Part shown: positions 1-5,593 of the stretch, one piece after another | Layout of the letters: every line of letters starts with the position of its first letter | Numbering within the stretch: position 1 is the first letter of the stretch | DNA from: JBDKGV01 sp039798005 | Lineage (GTDB): Bacteria; Fibrobacterota; Fibrobacteria; UBA5070 | DNA: 5,593 bases | Assembly: GCA_039798005.1 (NCBI GenBank) | Contig: JBDKGV010000231.1 | Coordinates: 1 to 5,593, forward strand | Direction: 5' to 3' | The notes under the pieces: generated by a model | Database searches by the model: none | Told to the model about the DNA's origin: nothing | Seen by the model: only the letters and a program-made list of their open reading frames with translations | Translations under genes and position numbers: made by a program

Positions 1-1
1 T

Positions 2-223
2 CTGAACAGGGCCTCGATCCTTGCACTGACGGCCGACACCAGCAACGGGGTCGCCAAGGCGTGCATGGAATCCGGGATGGATGGTTACCTCACCAAGCCC
101 ATTGCGGTGTCCCAATTGGAACGGGCACTGGAGGAATACCTGGAGGCGACCACCACGTTTCCCATTTCCACCTTTTCCGGAGCGGATGCCGTATATGAAC
201 CGCCACCGCCCGCCCCTCGCTGA
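2..223 (+). CDS. Response-regulator receiver domain, C-terminal end (partial)
   Basis: Only the last 73 codons are inside the window; the gene starts upstream. The translation reads LNRASILALTADTSNG and continues with DGYLTKPI at residues 27-34, followed by an amphipathic helix (SQLERALEEYLE). These are the beta4 LTA (conserved Thr/Ser) and beta5 K-P elements of a CheY-like receiver. The spacing, with C-M-E-S-G-M-D-G-Y between them, is typical of receiver domains at the C-terminus of hybrid histidine kinases. The phosphoacceptor Asp and the acidic pair lie upstream and are not visible. After the receiver there is a tail of about 20 residues ending YEPPPPAPR. No output domain follows, so this is either a hybrid kinase or a single-domain regulator. 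The protein should take part in phosphorelay signalling in the cytoplasm, with unknown input. Its stop codon lies 3 bases from the stop of the convergent mqnC-like gene, and no terminator hairpin separates them. Confidence 0.85.
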   Translation: MNRASILALTADTSNGVAKACMESGMDGYLTKPIAVSQLERALEEYLEATTTFPISTFSGADAVYEPPPPAPR

Positions 224-226
224 GGT

Positions 227-1291
227 TTACAGCGGCAGATGGTCGATGCTGCGACGCTGCGGCACGAAGCCGGCTTCGGTGATGTAGCGTTGCGCTGCGG
301 CCACGGTCTTCAAGCCACGGCTGGCCAGCACATTCTCCTCGAAGACCACGCTGGAAACGTCGTCGGCACCGGCATAGAGTCCAAGCTCCGCAAGTTCCCG
401 GCCCATCACCATCACCGAGACCTCGACGTGGTCGATGTTGTCCAGGAACAGGCGCGAGGCCGACAGCAGGCGCAAGTACTCCCAGGCCTTCACATGGCGG
501 ATGGGGAAGTTCTTGGTCTGGGGCTGGAAGATCCACGGGATGAAGGACTGGAAGCCACCAGTGAGGTCCTGCTGGTCGCGCAGGGCGCCCAAGTGCTCCA
601 CGATGTCCTGGGTGGTCTCGACGGAACCGAAGACGATGTTGCACGACCCGGGAAGGTCGAGCTTGTGGCATTCTCCCATCGCGTCGCACCATTCGCGCAT
701 CGAGAGCTTGTTGGGTGAAAGCACCTCGCGCATGTGATCGGTGAGGATCTCGGCGCCGGCGCCAGGCACGGAGGTCAGGCCTGACTCCTTGAGGATGGCA
801 AGCAGCTCGGGCAGGGGGAGCTTTTCCTTTTCAGCCAGGCGCACCAGCTCCACCGGAGAGAATCCGCGCACCGACAGTCCGTGGGAGCGGATCATCGACA
901 GCGCATCGGTGTAGTACGAAAGGGGCAGATGCCGGTTCACGCCGCCTTGGAAGAAGATGGCGTCGCATCCCCATTCCTTGGCTTCCAAGGTCTTGGTCTC
1001 GATCTCGGCAAGCGACAGCGTGTAGCCGCGACTGGAATCCTCGGTGTCCTGGAAGGAGCAGAAGGTGCAGCCCACGTTGCAGACGCTGGTGTAGTTGACG
1101 ATCCGGAACGAGGCGTAGCTCACCTTTTCCGGGGCGTGGCGACGCATGCGTTCAGCGTGTCCCGCCGCGACCAAGGAGGTCCAGTCGGGGCTTTCCAGCA
1201 GATGGGCGAGATCCTCGCGCGAAAGGCGTTCCCCGGAAGCGCGGCGGTCGAGGATGGGCTGGATGGACGGAGTCGAAGTCTGGGTGGGCAT
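227..1291 (-). CDS. mqnC: Radical SAM dehypoxanthine futalosine cyclase-like protein (MqnC family)
   Basis: This 354-residue protein has the usual length of MqnC, the radical SAM enzyme that cyclises dehypoxanthine futalosine in the futalosine route to menaquinone. The [4Fe-4S] motif is C71-N-V-G-C75-T-F-C78. Further family-like motifs are FFQGGVN (113-119), GAGAEIL (177-183), QDLTGGF (241-247), FIPWIFQP (250-257), and GADD (308-311) with EENV (318-321). The FIPW..QP and GADD..EENV combination favours MqnC over the related MqnE and CofH/FO-synthase enzymes. The position that I recall as G-H-V/I-E in MqnC/MqnE/CofH is G-S-V-E-T here (222-226), so substrate assignment is less certain than family membership. 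The ATG at 1291 was chosen; an in-frame TTG at 1303 would add four residues (MAIV), and neither has a clear Shine-Dalgarno. No other menaquinone genes are in the window. It is divergent from the secreted-protein gene and convergent with the receiver gene. Confidence 0.82.
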   Translation of the reverse strand: MPTQTSTPSIQPILDRRASGERLSREDLAHLLESPDWTSLVAAGHAERMRRHAPEKVSYASFRIVNYTSVCNVGCTFCSFQDTEDSSRGYTLSLAEIETKTLEAKEWGCDAIFFQGGVNRHLPLSYYTDALSMIRSHGLSVRGFSPVELVRLAEKEKLPLPELLAILKESGLTSVPGAGAEILTDHMREVLSPNKLSMREWCDAMGECHKLDLPGSCNIVFGSVETTQDIVEHLGALRDQQDLTGGFQSFIPWIFQPQTKNFPIRHVKAWEYLRLLSASRLFLDNIDHVEVSVMVMGRELAELGLYAGADDVSSVVFEENVLASRGLKTVAAAQRYITEAGFVPQRRSIDHLPL

Positions 1292-1509
1292 CACGATCGC
1301 CAATGTACACAGTCAGGCGGGGCGAGACTGTTCCGATCCCGACGGAATGAATTCGGGTTGAGAAACGGTCCTGGCGCGCAGAGGCTCCAGTCGTCCGAAA
1401 ATGAATCCCACCTAGTCTGCAGAGAACCAACGGGGGAATAATGAATGGATTGTGCAGAGGTTGCCGGTGAGGGGGAAGTATTTTCAAGTCTCCCCAACAA
1501 GGAGTTCCC
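1292..1509. promoter_or_regulatory. Divergent intergenic region between mqnC-like gene and secreted-protein gene
   Basis: Promoters for both divergent genes should lie here because transcription leaves in both directions. No convincing -35/-10 pair was found on either strand. A weak inverted repeat (GGGG at 1472-1475 against CCCC at 1494-1497) lies directly before the ribosome binding site of the right-hand gene, but it is too short to interpret. No gene is supported here. Confidence 0.4.
1499..1504 (+). promoter_or_regulatory. Ribosome binding site of the secreted-protein gene
   Basis: AAGGAG lies 5 bases before the ATG at 1510. It fixes the start of the 751-residue protein at the codon that also yields a complete signal peptide. 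Confidence 0.8.
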
Positions 1510-3765
1510 ATGCGCCCGTTTCAAGTTCCTGCAGCGTCCATTGTCGCCTTGCGGTTTTCTGCGATCCTTTGTCTTGGAACGGTGGCGAAGGCCGCGCCCC
1601 TTTTGTCGGAGTCCTTTGACGGCGGCTTGGGTGGGTGGGTATCCAAAAGCACGGTGGAGCCAACGGCCCAGAACGGATGGTCGGACTCCAGCGGCTATGC
1701 GGTGGCTCTCGCCTCCAATCTTGCACCCAATTTCAGCAAGATGCTGGTCAGCCCGAAAATGGATCTGTCGTCAACCACCAATCCCGCGCTGCATATCATC
1801 CATCGGGAATCCTGCTCATCGAGTCTGGTGGAATTGAACGTGTATTACAGCGACGATGGCGGAAACTACTGGAGTCCGCTTCAATCGTTGGGTGTTTCCG
1901 GCACGGAAACCATGGACATCGTGAACTTGTCGAATTCCGCTTCCAACTATCGACTTGGCTTTGAACTCCGCAATACCGCTTCGGGTCCCTGCCAGGCAAG
2001 CATCGATGAGGTGACGGTCGGACCTGCCGCCGAAGTCAAGGTGACTGGCGTTCGATTCTCCGGGATTTCCCATGAGCGCGTCACCTTGGAGACCGTGGTC
2101 CAACCCGTTGGAAGCACCCACGGGACCGTCAGCCTCACGATCCCATACGGAACCAGCCGTTCGTTCCTGACTCCGCTCTTCACGGGACTCGTCGGTGATG
2201 TCACCCCGTCGGGCTATCAGGATCTTTCCACGATGAAATCCTTCACCGTGCAATCCTACGACAAGACCACTTCGAAGATCTATGACCTTGTGGTGAACTG
2301 GACGGCGCCCAGCACTGCGGCGAGTTTGACCCACATGAAGCTTTGCGAAGGAACAAGCTGCAGCGATTCCGTGAAGGTGGATTCCGGTGCGAATGCCACC
2401 GATACCGGAACGATCACCGCCTGGTTCCCGGAAGGGTCCTCGGTCAAGAAGTTGACCTCCACCATCTTTGCATCCACCAATGCGACTTCCGCCACCTTCC
2501 CCGCCTCGGGGCCCTTCGACCTTTCCGAGGGTGGCAATGGCCTTGTGGTCACCGTGACCGCCCAGGATGGAACCACCAAACGCCATTACAAGGTCGTGCC
2601 GTCGTTCACCCCGGTCGATGCGCGCGTGAAAGCGTTCTGGCTTTGCGATCCGAGCAAATTCGGAATCCCGGCCCGATCCATCTGGGATCCTGCCACCTCC
2701 AAGGATACGGGGCGCATCGTCGTGGACCTCCCATCGGGACTGGCTGCCACTCAATATTCCGTCTGCCAAGTGGATGTGAGTGACGATGCCACCAGGACCT
2801 TGGTCGGGACCCTGTCGACCAAAGGCACGGGCCTCTTCGTTCGCGTCACCAAAGGCTTGGCGACCCGCACCTACGCGGTCACCGCCAATGTCCGGAAAAC
2901 GGCAGGAACCGATGCGACGGTATTTGGGTTGGAACTTCTCCCCTTCGGTATGCACGCGAAGAAGCCGGGTCTTGTCGGGGTCCTGAAGAAGGCCGCCACC
3001 GCCACTTCGAATGGACAGATCGAGATCACGATGAAACCGGGTTCGTCCTTGAGCAGTTTGACGAATTACACCTGGTTCTTTGGGCTTTCCGATCCCTTCG
3101 CCTATGTCAATGCGGATGATGGAAATGCGACAAACCTGTGGGGCAATGGCACCAGCCGAGTCTACACGATCACGGCGGAAAACCTGGTCACCGCCTTGAA
3201 ATACACCGTATCCATCAAATACGAGGACCAGAGCAAGTCGGCAACCCTGAAGGACTTCGCCATTTGGCTCGGGTCGGATTTGAACTTCGGGGTTGTCGAC
3301 ACGGTTGCCCGCACGGTCAAGGTGGATTTGCCGCTCGAAGCCAACCTGAAGAGCCTGTATTGCACTTTCACAGCTCCACAAGGTGCCACGGCATCGATTC
3401 CCACTGAGAACTATCAGGACTTCAGTGTTCCCTTCAAGTTCAGCATCACCTCTCCGGATTCGAGCACCACCAACGAGTACACGGTGACCGTGAACGCCGC
3501 CCCCACCGGCGTCCGGGCTTCCCGACCGGCCTCAAGCACGCTTCAAGCGAACCTGGCGGATGGCATCCTTTCGGTACGGCACCCGGCCATGGGAATCACC
3601 AAGCTCTCGGTCTTCAACGTGCTGGGCCATTGCGTCGCCTCCACCGACAAGATCCACGGCTCCCAAAGCACGATCGACCTCCGCAAGCAGCCCGATGGCA
3701 TCTATTTCCTGCGGGCCCAAAGCCTGACGGAAAGGATCGCCGCTCAACCCTTCTTCAAGCGCTGA
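1510..3765 (+). CDS. Secreted multidomain protein: choice-of-anchor-J-like domain, five Ig-like units, type IX sorting-like C-terminus
   Basis: The 751-residue protein begins with a signal peptide (hydrophobic core about 9-22, likely cleavage after AKA near residues 26-28). Residues 31-172 start with LLSESFDGGLGGW and end with a SIDEVTV strand, the pattern of choice-of-anchor J / MAM-like beta-sandwich domains in secreted proteins. Five degenerate Ig-like units follow at about 176-266, 271-368, 369-464, 468-572 and 577-664. Most contain a V-x-LP/IPYG/MKPG strand and end in a Y-x-V-x-V strand, for example EYTVTVNAAP. Residues 685-751 (SVFNVLGHCVAS, then TIDLRKQPDGIYFLRA, ending FFKR) resemble type IX secretion C-terminal sorting domains, which are cleaved during export and surface attachment. 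No catalytic motif was recognised, so an adhesive or structural surface role is the best inference. Cysteines are sparse. The gene is monocistronic in view, with a hairpin just downstream. Confidence 0.85.
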   Translation: MRPFQVPAASIVALRFSAILCLGTVAKAAPLLSESFDGGLGGWVSKSTVEPTAQNGWSDSSGYAVALASNLAPNFSKMLVSPKMDLSSTTNPALHIIHRESCSSSLVELNVYYSDDGGNYWSPLQSLGVSGTETMDIVNLSNSASNYRLGFELRNTASGPCQASIDEVTVGPAAEVKVTGVRFSGISHERVTLETVVQPVGSTHGTVSLTIPYGTSRSFLTPLFTGLVGDVTPSGYQDLSTMKSFTVQSYDKTTSKIYDLVVNWTAPSTAASLTHMKLCEGTSCSDSVKVDSGANATDTGTITAWFPEGSSVKKLTSTIFASTNATSATFPASGPFDLSEGGNGLVVTVTAQDGTTKRHYKVVPSFTPVDARVKAFWLCDPSKFGIPARSIWDPATSKDTGRIVVDLPSGLAATQYSVCQVDVSDDATRTLVGTLSTKGTGLFVRVTKGLATRTYAVTANVRKTAGTDATVFGLELLPFGMHAKKPGLVGVLKKAATATSNGQIEITMKPGSSLSSLTNYTWFFGLSDPFAYVNADDGNATNLWGNGTSRVYTITAENLVTALKYTVSIKYEDQSKSATLKDFAIWLGSDLNFGVVDTVARTVKVDLPLEANLKSLYCTFTAPQGATASIPTENYQDFSVPFKFSITSPDSSTTNEYTVTVNAAPTGVRASRPASSTLQANLADGILSVRHPAMGITKLSVFNVLGHCVASTDKIHGSQSTIDLRKQPDGIYFLRAQSLTERIAAQPFFKR

Positions 3766-3783
3766 GAAGAGTGGGGCGGATAC

Positions 3784-3814
3784 TCCGGCCACGCAACAAG
3801 GGCCGGACAATTTC
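3784..3814 (+). terminator. Probable terminator of the secreted-protein gene
   Basis: A perfect 7-bp stem TCCGGCC (3784-3790) / GGCCGGA (3801-3807) with a 10-base loop lies 18 bases after the stop codon. It is followed by CAATTT, only a short T run, so intrinsic termination may be weak. Confidence 0.5.
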
Positions 3815-3941
3815 TGTCAAACGCCCAAACTCATCACTCCCGGGTGGGACATCGGGGGTAAATTCAAAACCGTCACTTTAGATTTGATATGACAAAGGCT
3901 CCTGAGGGCGGAAATGAATTGTTGGAAAGGTTGATGGGTTT

Positions 3942-4247
3942 ATGATGCTGTTTCGTCTGTTGTTAAATCGACATTTGATTGGATCTTTGGCACGCTATGA
4001 AAAATTATGTCGGTTACAGGGAGGGGGAGTAGTGCTGATGGTGGTTCTACGTATTGCAAATGTTGAGTTATTGATATTGTATTTTTTGGTGTTAATTGCA
4101 GTGTTAGTCGTTGAAGTGATGAAACTCTTCATTTTTTGTGATGGGTGTGGATGCCGGATATATAAGAAGAATCGTGGATTTGGTGGTGCAGCCGTTGATA
4201 AACACTTCAGGTGTTCATCTTGCGGTTTTGATTATGGAGCACATTGA
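3942..4247 (+). CDS. Small membrane protein with C-terminal zinc ribbon, unknown function
   Basis: The 101-residue protein is not recognised as a named family. Residues 41-60 (VELLILYFLVLIAVLVVEVM) form one clear transmembrane segment. It is followed directly by a Cys4 zinc-ribbon-like module: C66-D-G-C69 (with an extra C71) and C91-S-S-C94, 21 residues apart, within FRCSSCGFDYG. The N-terminal 40 residues are basic and partly hydrophobic. The start at 3942 is supported by AAAGG at 3926-3930, 11 bases upstream; the next codon is also ATG. The gene and its upstream region are distinctly AT-rich, with many TTG, TTA and ATT codons, unlike the GC-rich genes to its left, so recent acquisition is likely. 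It ends 23 bases before the first copy of the 302-bp repeat element. A coding status is supported by the paired CxxC motifs and a plausible ribosome binding site. The function is unknown. Confidence 0.65.
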   Translation: MMLFRLLLNRHLIGSLARYEKLCRLQGGGVVLMVVLRIANVELLILYFLVLIAVLVVEVMKLFIFCDGCGCRIYKKNRGFGGAAVDKHFRCSSCGFDYGAH

Positions 4248-4270
4248 ATTTGAACAATTTGGATATGGCA

Positions 4271-4572
4271 GATTTCCATCAATGGCCACGGCAGTGGCCA
4301 TGTGCAGTACCCTTCATGGGGGCCCCGTGTTGCGATCCTGATCGCGCGGGGTAAGCTGACGGTTTTGCAAGCACAAGGTTGCTGATCGTGAGTGGTGGAC
4401 GACACGCGAAGTAGCTGCGAAAATGCAGGGTCCCCAGGGATGCCATCCCTGGGTGGCGGTTCCCAGGGCCGCCAGTGGCCTTGGGCCCTGGTCTGGACCG
4501 GGAGGGTCCAGAGCAACAGTTTCAAAAAAGCAACAAGTCCGTTCATGCATCGACAAGCTCAGCACGAACGGT
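4271..4572 (+). repeat. Structured direct repeat, copy A (about 302 bp)
   Basis: This copy is about 95% identical to 5084-5385, with roughly 11 substitutions and three small indels that cancel in length. Five inverted repeats were read by hand. ATGGCCAC/GTGGCCAT is at 4282-4289/4294-4301. CCCAGGGA/TCCCTGGG is at 4433-4440/4446-4453. CCAGGGCC/GGCCCTGG is at 4463-4470/4484-4491. TCTGGACC/GGTCCAGA is at 4492-4499/4505-4512. A REP-like CCGTTC/GAACGG is at 4539-4544/4566-4571. All stems are unchanged between the two copies. Copy A has lost the long reading frame still open in copy B. No transposase, terminal inverted repeats or target duplication were seen. It could be a non-autonomous mobile element, a structured transcript or a recombination site. 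Confidence 0.95.
4539..4571 (+). repeat. REP-like palindromic unit in copy A
   Basis: A 33-bp unit with CCGTTC and GAACGG arms, one mismatch, then TGC/GCA, around a CGACAAGCTCA core. It resembles the extragenic palindromes with cores such as GACAAGCTCAG that are scattered in many high-GC bacterial genomes. The identical unit closes copy B. Confidence 0.7.
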
Positions 4573-4662
4573 GACCCTCGATGGTGCGAAGCGGATGGAG
4601 TGGAGCAGACATCCAACCTGATGGGTGATGCGAGAGGCCAGATGGCAATTGCTGATAAATGG

Positions 4663-4671
4663 TGTTACATT
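4663..4671 (+). promoter_or_regulatory. Possible extended -10 promoter for the antitoxin operon
   Basis: TG-T-TACATT matches an extended -10 (TGn plus 4 of 6 bases of TATAAT). It lies in an AT-rich patch in otherwise GC-rich sequence. Transcription would start near 4678, at or beside a GTG codon, so a leaderless transcript is possible. No good -35 was found. Confidence 0.35.
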
Positions 4672-4677
4672 AATTTG

Positions 4678-4779
4678 GTGACCTTCATTTGGCTGGACAA
4701 GAACATCGACCATTGCACCAGGCCGGGCCATCTGCCCGACACGCAGACGTGGGAGCGGGTGCATTGGAGGAAGTCATGA
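4678..4779 (+). pseudogene. Short reading frame upstream of the antitoxin, possible toxin remnant
   Basis: A GTG at 4678 opens a 33-codon frame that starts VTFIWLDKNIDH and ends HWRKS. Its stop overlaps the next start in an ATGA arrangement (ATG 4776, TGA 4777-4779), the usual coupling of paired genes in toxin-antitoxin operons. The beginning (F-x-W-x-x-x-N-x-x-H) is loosely like the N-terminus of small BrnT-type RNase toxins, which normally have about 90 residues. If so, most of the toxin has been lost. The match is short and tentative: the frame may instead be a leader peptide or chance. The same frame is open upstream into repeat copy A, but that part is unlikely to be coding. No ribosome binding site precedes the GTG. 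Confidence 0.3.
4766..4770 (+). promoter_or_regulatory. Ribosome binding site of the antitoxin-like gene
   Basis: GGAGG (within GGAGGAAG) lies 5 bases before the ATG at 4776. It selects this start over an in-frame upstream ATG at 4689, which would add 29 residues of low plausibility. Confidence 0.8.
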
Positions 4780-5039
4780 CCAAGAAGACGCCTGTTTACG
4801 CCTCCAAGGAAGATCTGATCGCGAATTTCGACGAGGTCGCAGCCTGGGCCGAGAAGAACTACGGTCCTGATGTTCCCTCGCTGACGCGTGGACGGCCGCG
4901 CAAGGGGGAGCAGCGTACCCCGATGGTGGGCAAGACGGTGAAGTTGCCGGGCATTCTATGGAACACGCTCAAGGAGCAAGCGAAGGCTCAGCATACCACG
5001 GTGAACAGCTTGATTTTACATCGCCTGACCAGTTTGTAA
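4776..5039 (+). CDS. Ribbon-helix-helix (CopG/Arc-like) antitoxin candidate
   Basis: The 87-residue protein has an acidic N-terminal helix region (KEDLIANFDEVAAWAEKNYG, 11-30) and a basic RGRPRKGE segment (39-45) that resembles an AT-hook. A C-terminal strand-helix-helix unit follows: GKTVKLP (52-58), GILWNTLKEQAKAQ (59-72), then HTTVNSLILHRLTSL to the end. This last part has the layout of ribbon-helix-helix DNA-binding domains of type II antitoxins, which dimerise through the strand and repress their own operon; the N-terminal part would then bind the toxin. That is family knowledge, not shown here. The gene is preceded by a very good ribosome binding site and overlaps a short upstream frame by ATGA, as in toxin-antitoxin pairs. 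No complete toxin gene is present on either side, so it may be an orphan antitoxin. It lies between the two 302-bp repeats, 44 bases before copy B. It could alternatively be a stand-alone RHH regulator. Confidence 0.7.
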   Translation: MTKKTPVYASKEDLIANFDEVAAWAEKNYGPDVPSLTRGRPRKGEQRTPMVGKTVKLPGILWNTLKEQAKAQHTTVNSLILHRLTSL

Positions 5040-5083
5040 CCGCAGAGCCGGAGGAATTGGTCGTAGAGTCGCGACCTGGATGT

Positions 5084-5385
5084 GATTTCCATCAATGGCC
5101 ACGGCAGTGGCCATGTGCAGTACCCTTCATGGGGTCCTCGTGTTGCGATCCTGATCGCGCGGGGCAAGCTGACGGTTTTGCAACCACAAGGTTTGATCCG
5201 CGAGTGGTGGACGACGCGCGAAGTGGTTGCGAAAATGCAGGGTCCCCAGGGATGCCATCCCTGGGTGGCGGTTCCCAGGGCCGCCAGTGGCTCTGGGCCC
5301 TGGTCTGGACCGGGAGGGTCCAGAGCAACAGTTTCAAAAAAGGCAACAAGCCCGTTCATGCATCGACAAGCTCAGCACGAACGGT
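5084..5385 (+). repeat. Structured direct repeat, copy B (about 302 bp)
   Basis: This is the second copy of the element, in the same orientation as copy A and with both ends shifted by exactly 813 bases. The same five stems are present: 5095-5102/5107-5114, 5245-5252/5258-5265, the two following GC-rich stems, and 5352-5357/5379-5384. Copy B keeps a reading frame open across its whole length (GTG 5082 to TAA 5385-5387, 101 codons), which copy A has lost through small indels. Its translation has no recognisable domain and is probably not a protein gene today. It follows the antitoxin-like gene at 44 bases, as copy A follows the zinc-ribbon gene at 23 bases. Confidence 0.95.
5352..5384 (+). repeat. 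REP-like palindromic unit in copy B
   Basis: Identical in stem and core to the unit at 4539-4571. It marks the right end of the shared sequence, because identity between the copies stops one base later. Confidence 0.7.
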
Positions 5386-5494
5386 AACGAACAGCGCCCA
5401 AGCCGTCCGCAAGGACAAAAACCACGACATCCCCCCGACCGTCGCCCGAATGGGCCAAGACCCCGCAGGGCCGTCCTTTGAACCACTCCGCTGG

Positions 5495-5536
5495 CTGAGT
5501 GGCCGAAGGCTGTATCGAAGCCAACGGAACACTCAG
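5495..5536 (+). repeat. Second REP-like hairpin
   Basis: CTGAGTG (5495-5501) pairs with CACTCAG (5530-5536). A nested GGCT (5508-5511) / AGCC (5519-5522) encloses the GTATCGA loop. It resembles extragenic palindromes with a TATCGAAGCC core found in other GC-rich genomes. It is unrelated in sequence to the 302-bp element. No T run follows, so it is not an obvious terminator. The rest of 5386-5593 shows no supportable gene. Confidence 0.5.
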
Positions 5537-5593
5537 GGAACGGACCGAGGAGGCTTGGTGAGCCAATGGACAGATTCTGTCAAAAAAGCATTG

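Noticed and set aside
239..1441. Plus-strand open frames opposite the mqnC-like gene
   Set aside because: They are antisense to a well-supported radical SAM gene and carry no motif or ribosome binding site of their own.
1816..3381. Long 521-codon open frame on the minus strand inside the secreted-protein gene
   Set aside because: It lies antisense to a protein with a signal peptide, clear repeats and a good ribosome binding site. Its translation is rich in Gly, Arg, Asp and His with no recognisable domain, as expected of an antisense shadow in GC-rich DNA.
3863..3891. Possible promoter TTCAAA - 17 bases - GATATG before the zinc-ribbon gene
   Set aside because: The spacing is right, but the -10 matches only 3 of 6 consensus bases in an AT-rich region where such matches are expected by chance.
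4423..4779. 118-codon plus-strand frame running from repeat copy A to the antitoxin start
   Set aside because: Its first half is repeat sequence full of hairpins and the start has no ribosome binding site. Only the last 33 codons, from the GTG at 4678, have any support.
4988..5359. Minus-strand frame across repeat copy B and into the antitoxin gene
   Set aside because: It starts inside a REP-like palindrome and ends within a gene on the other strand. The equivalent frame in copy A diverges, and no domain is visible.
4271..5385. Integron cassette array with attC sites
   Set aside because: The gene-plus-repeat order fits, but no paired RYYYAAC and GTTRRRY core sites were found at the element ends, 302 bp is long for attC, and no integrase gene is visible. 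It remains a loose analogy.
4271..5385. CRISPR array
   Set aside because: There are only two copies of a 302-bp unit separated by a gene-sized stretch, and no short regular repeats or spacers.

Overview
The window is about 60% GC by eye. It joins an ordinary chromosomal stretch (1 to about 3810) to an accessory stretch (about 3820 to the end) with different composition, repeats and small orphan genes. The organism cannot be named with certainty. A futalosine-type menaquinone gene beside a large secreted Ig-like repeat protein, whose C-terminal domain resembles type IX secretion sorting domains, would fit Fibrobacterota or another member of the Fibrobacterota/Chlorobiota/Bacteroidota group. 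That is an inference from gene content only.

Left part: the 3' end of a response-regulator receiver domain (+ strand, cut by the window edge) converges with a radical SAM gene best read as mqnC (- strand). The two stop codons are separated by only 3 bases. An intergenic region of about 220 bp then separates mqnC from a divergent 751-residue secreted protein. That protein has a signal peptide, an N-terminal choice-of-anchor-J/MAM-like domain, five tandem Ig-like units and a C-terminal sorting-like domain. A hairpin 18 bases after its stop is a likely terminator.

Right part: two small genes on the + strand are each followed by a copy of the same element of about 302 bp. The first gene encodes a membrane protein with a zinc ribbon and is unusually AT-rich. 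The second encodes an RHH/CopG-like antitoxin candidate, preceded by a short overlapping reading frame that may be a decayed toxin. The two element copies (4271-4572 and 5084-5385) are about 95% identical, lie in direct orientation exactly 813 bp apart end to end, and each contain five strong inverted repeats. The order gene - element - gene - element resembles a cassette array, but no integron-type attC core motifs were found. The last 200 bp hold a further REP-like hairpin and no gene that can be supported.

The genes in the left part do not form one pathway. The most unusual material is the repeated structured element and its association with small accessory genes.
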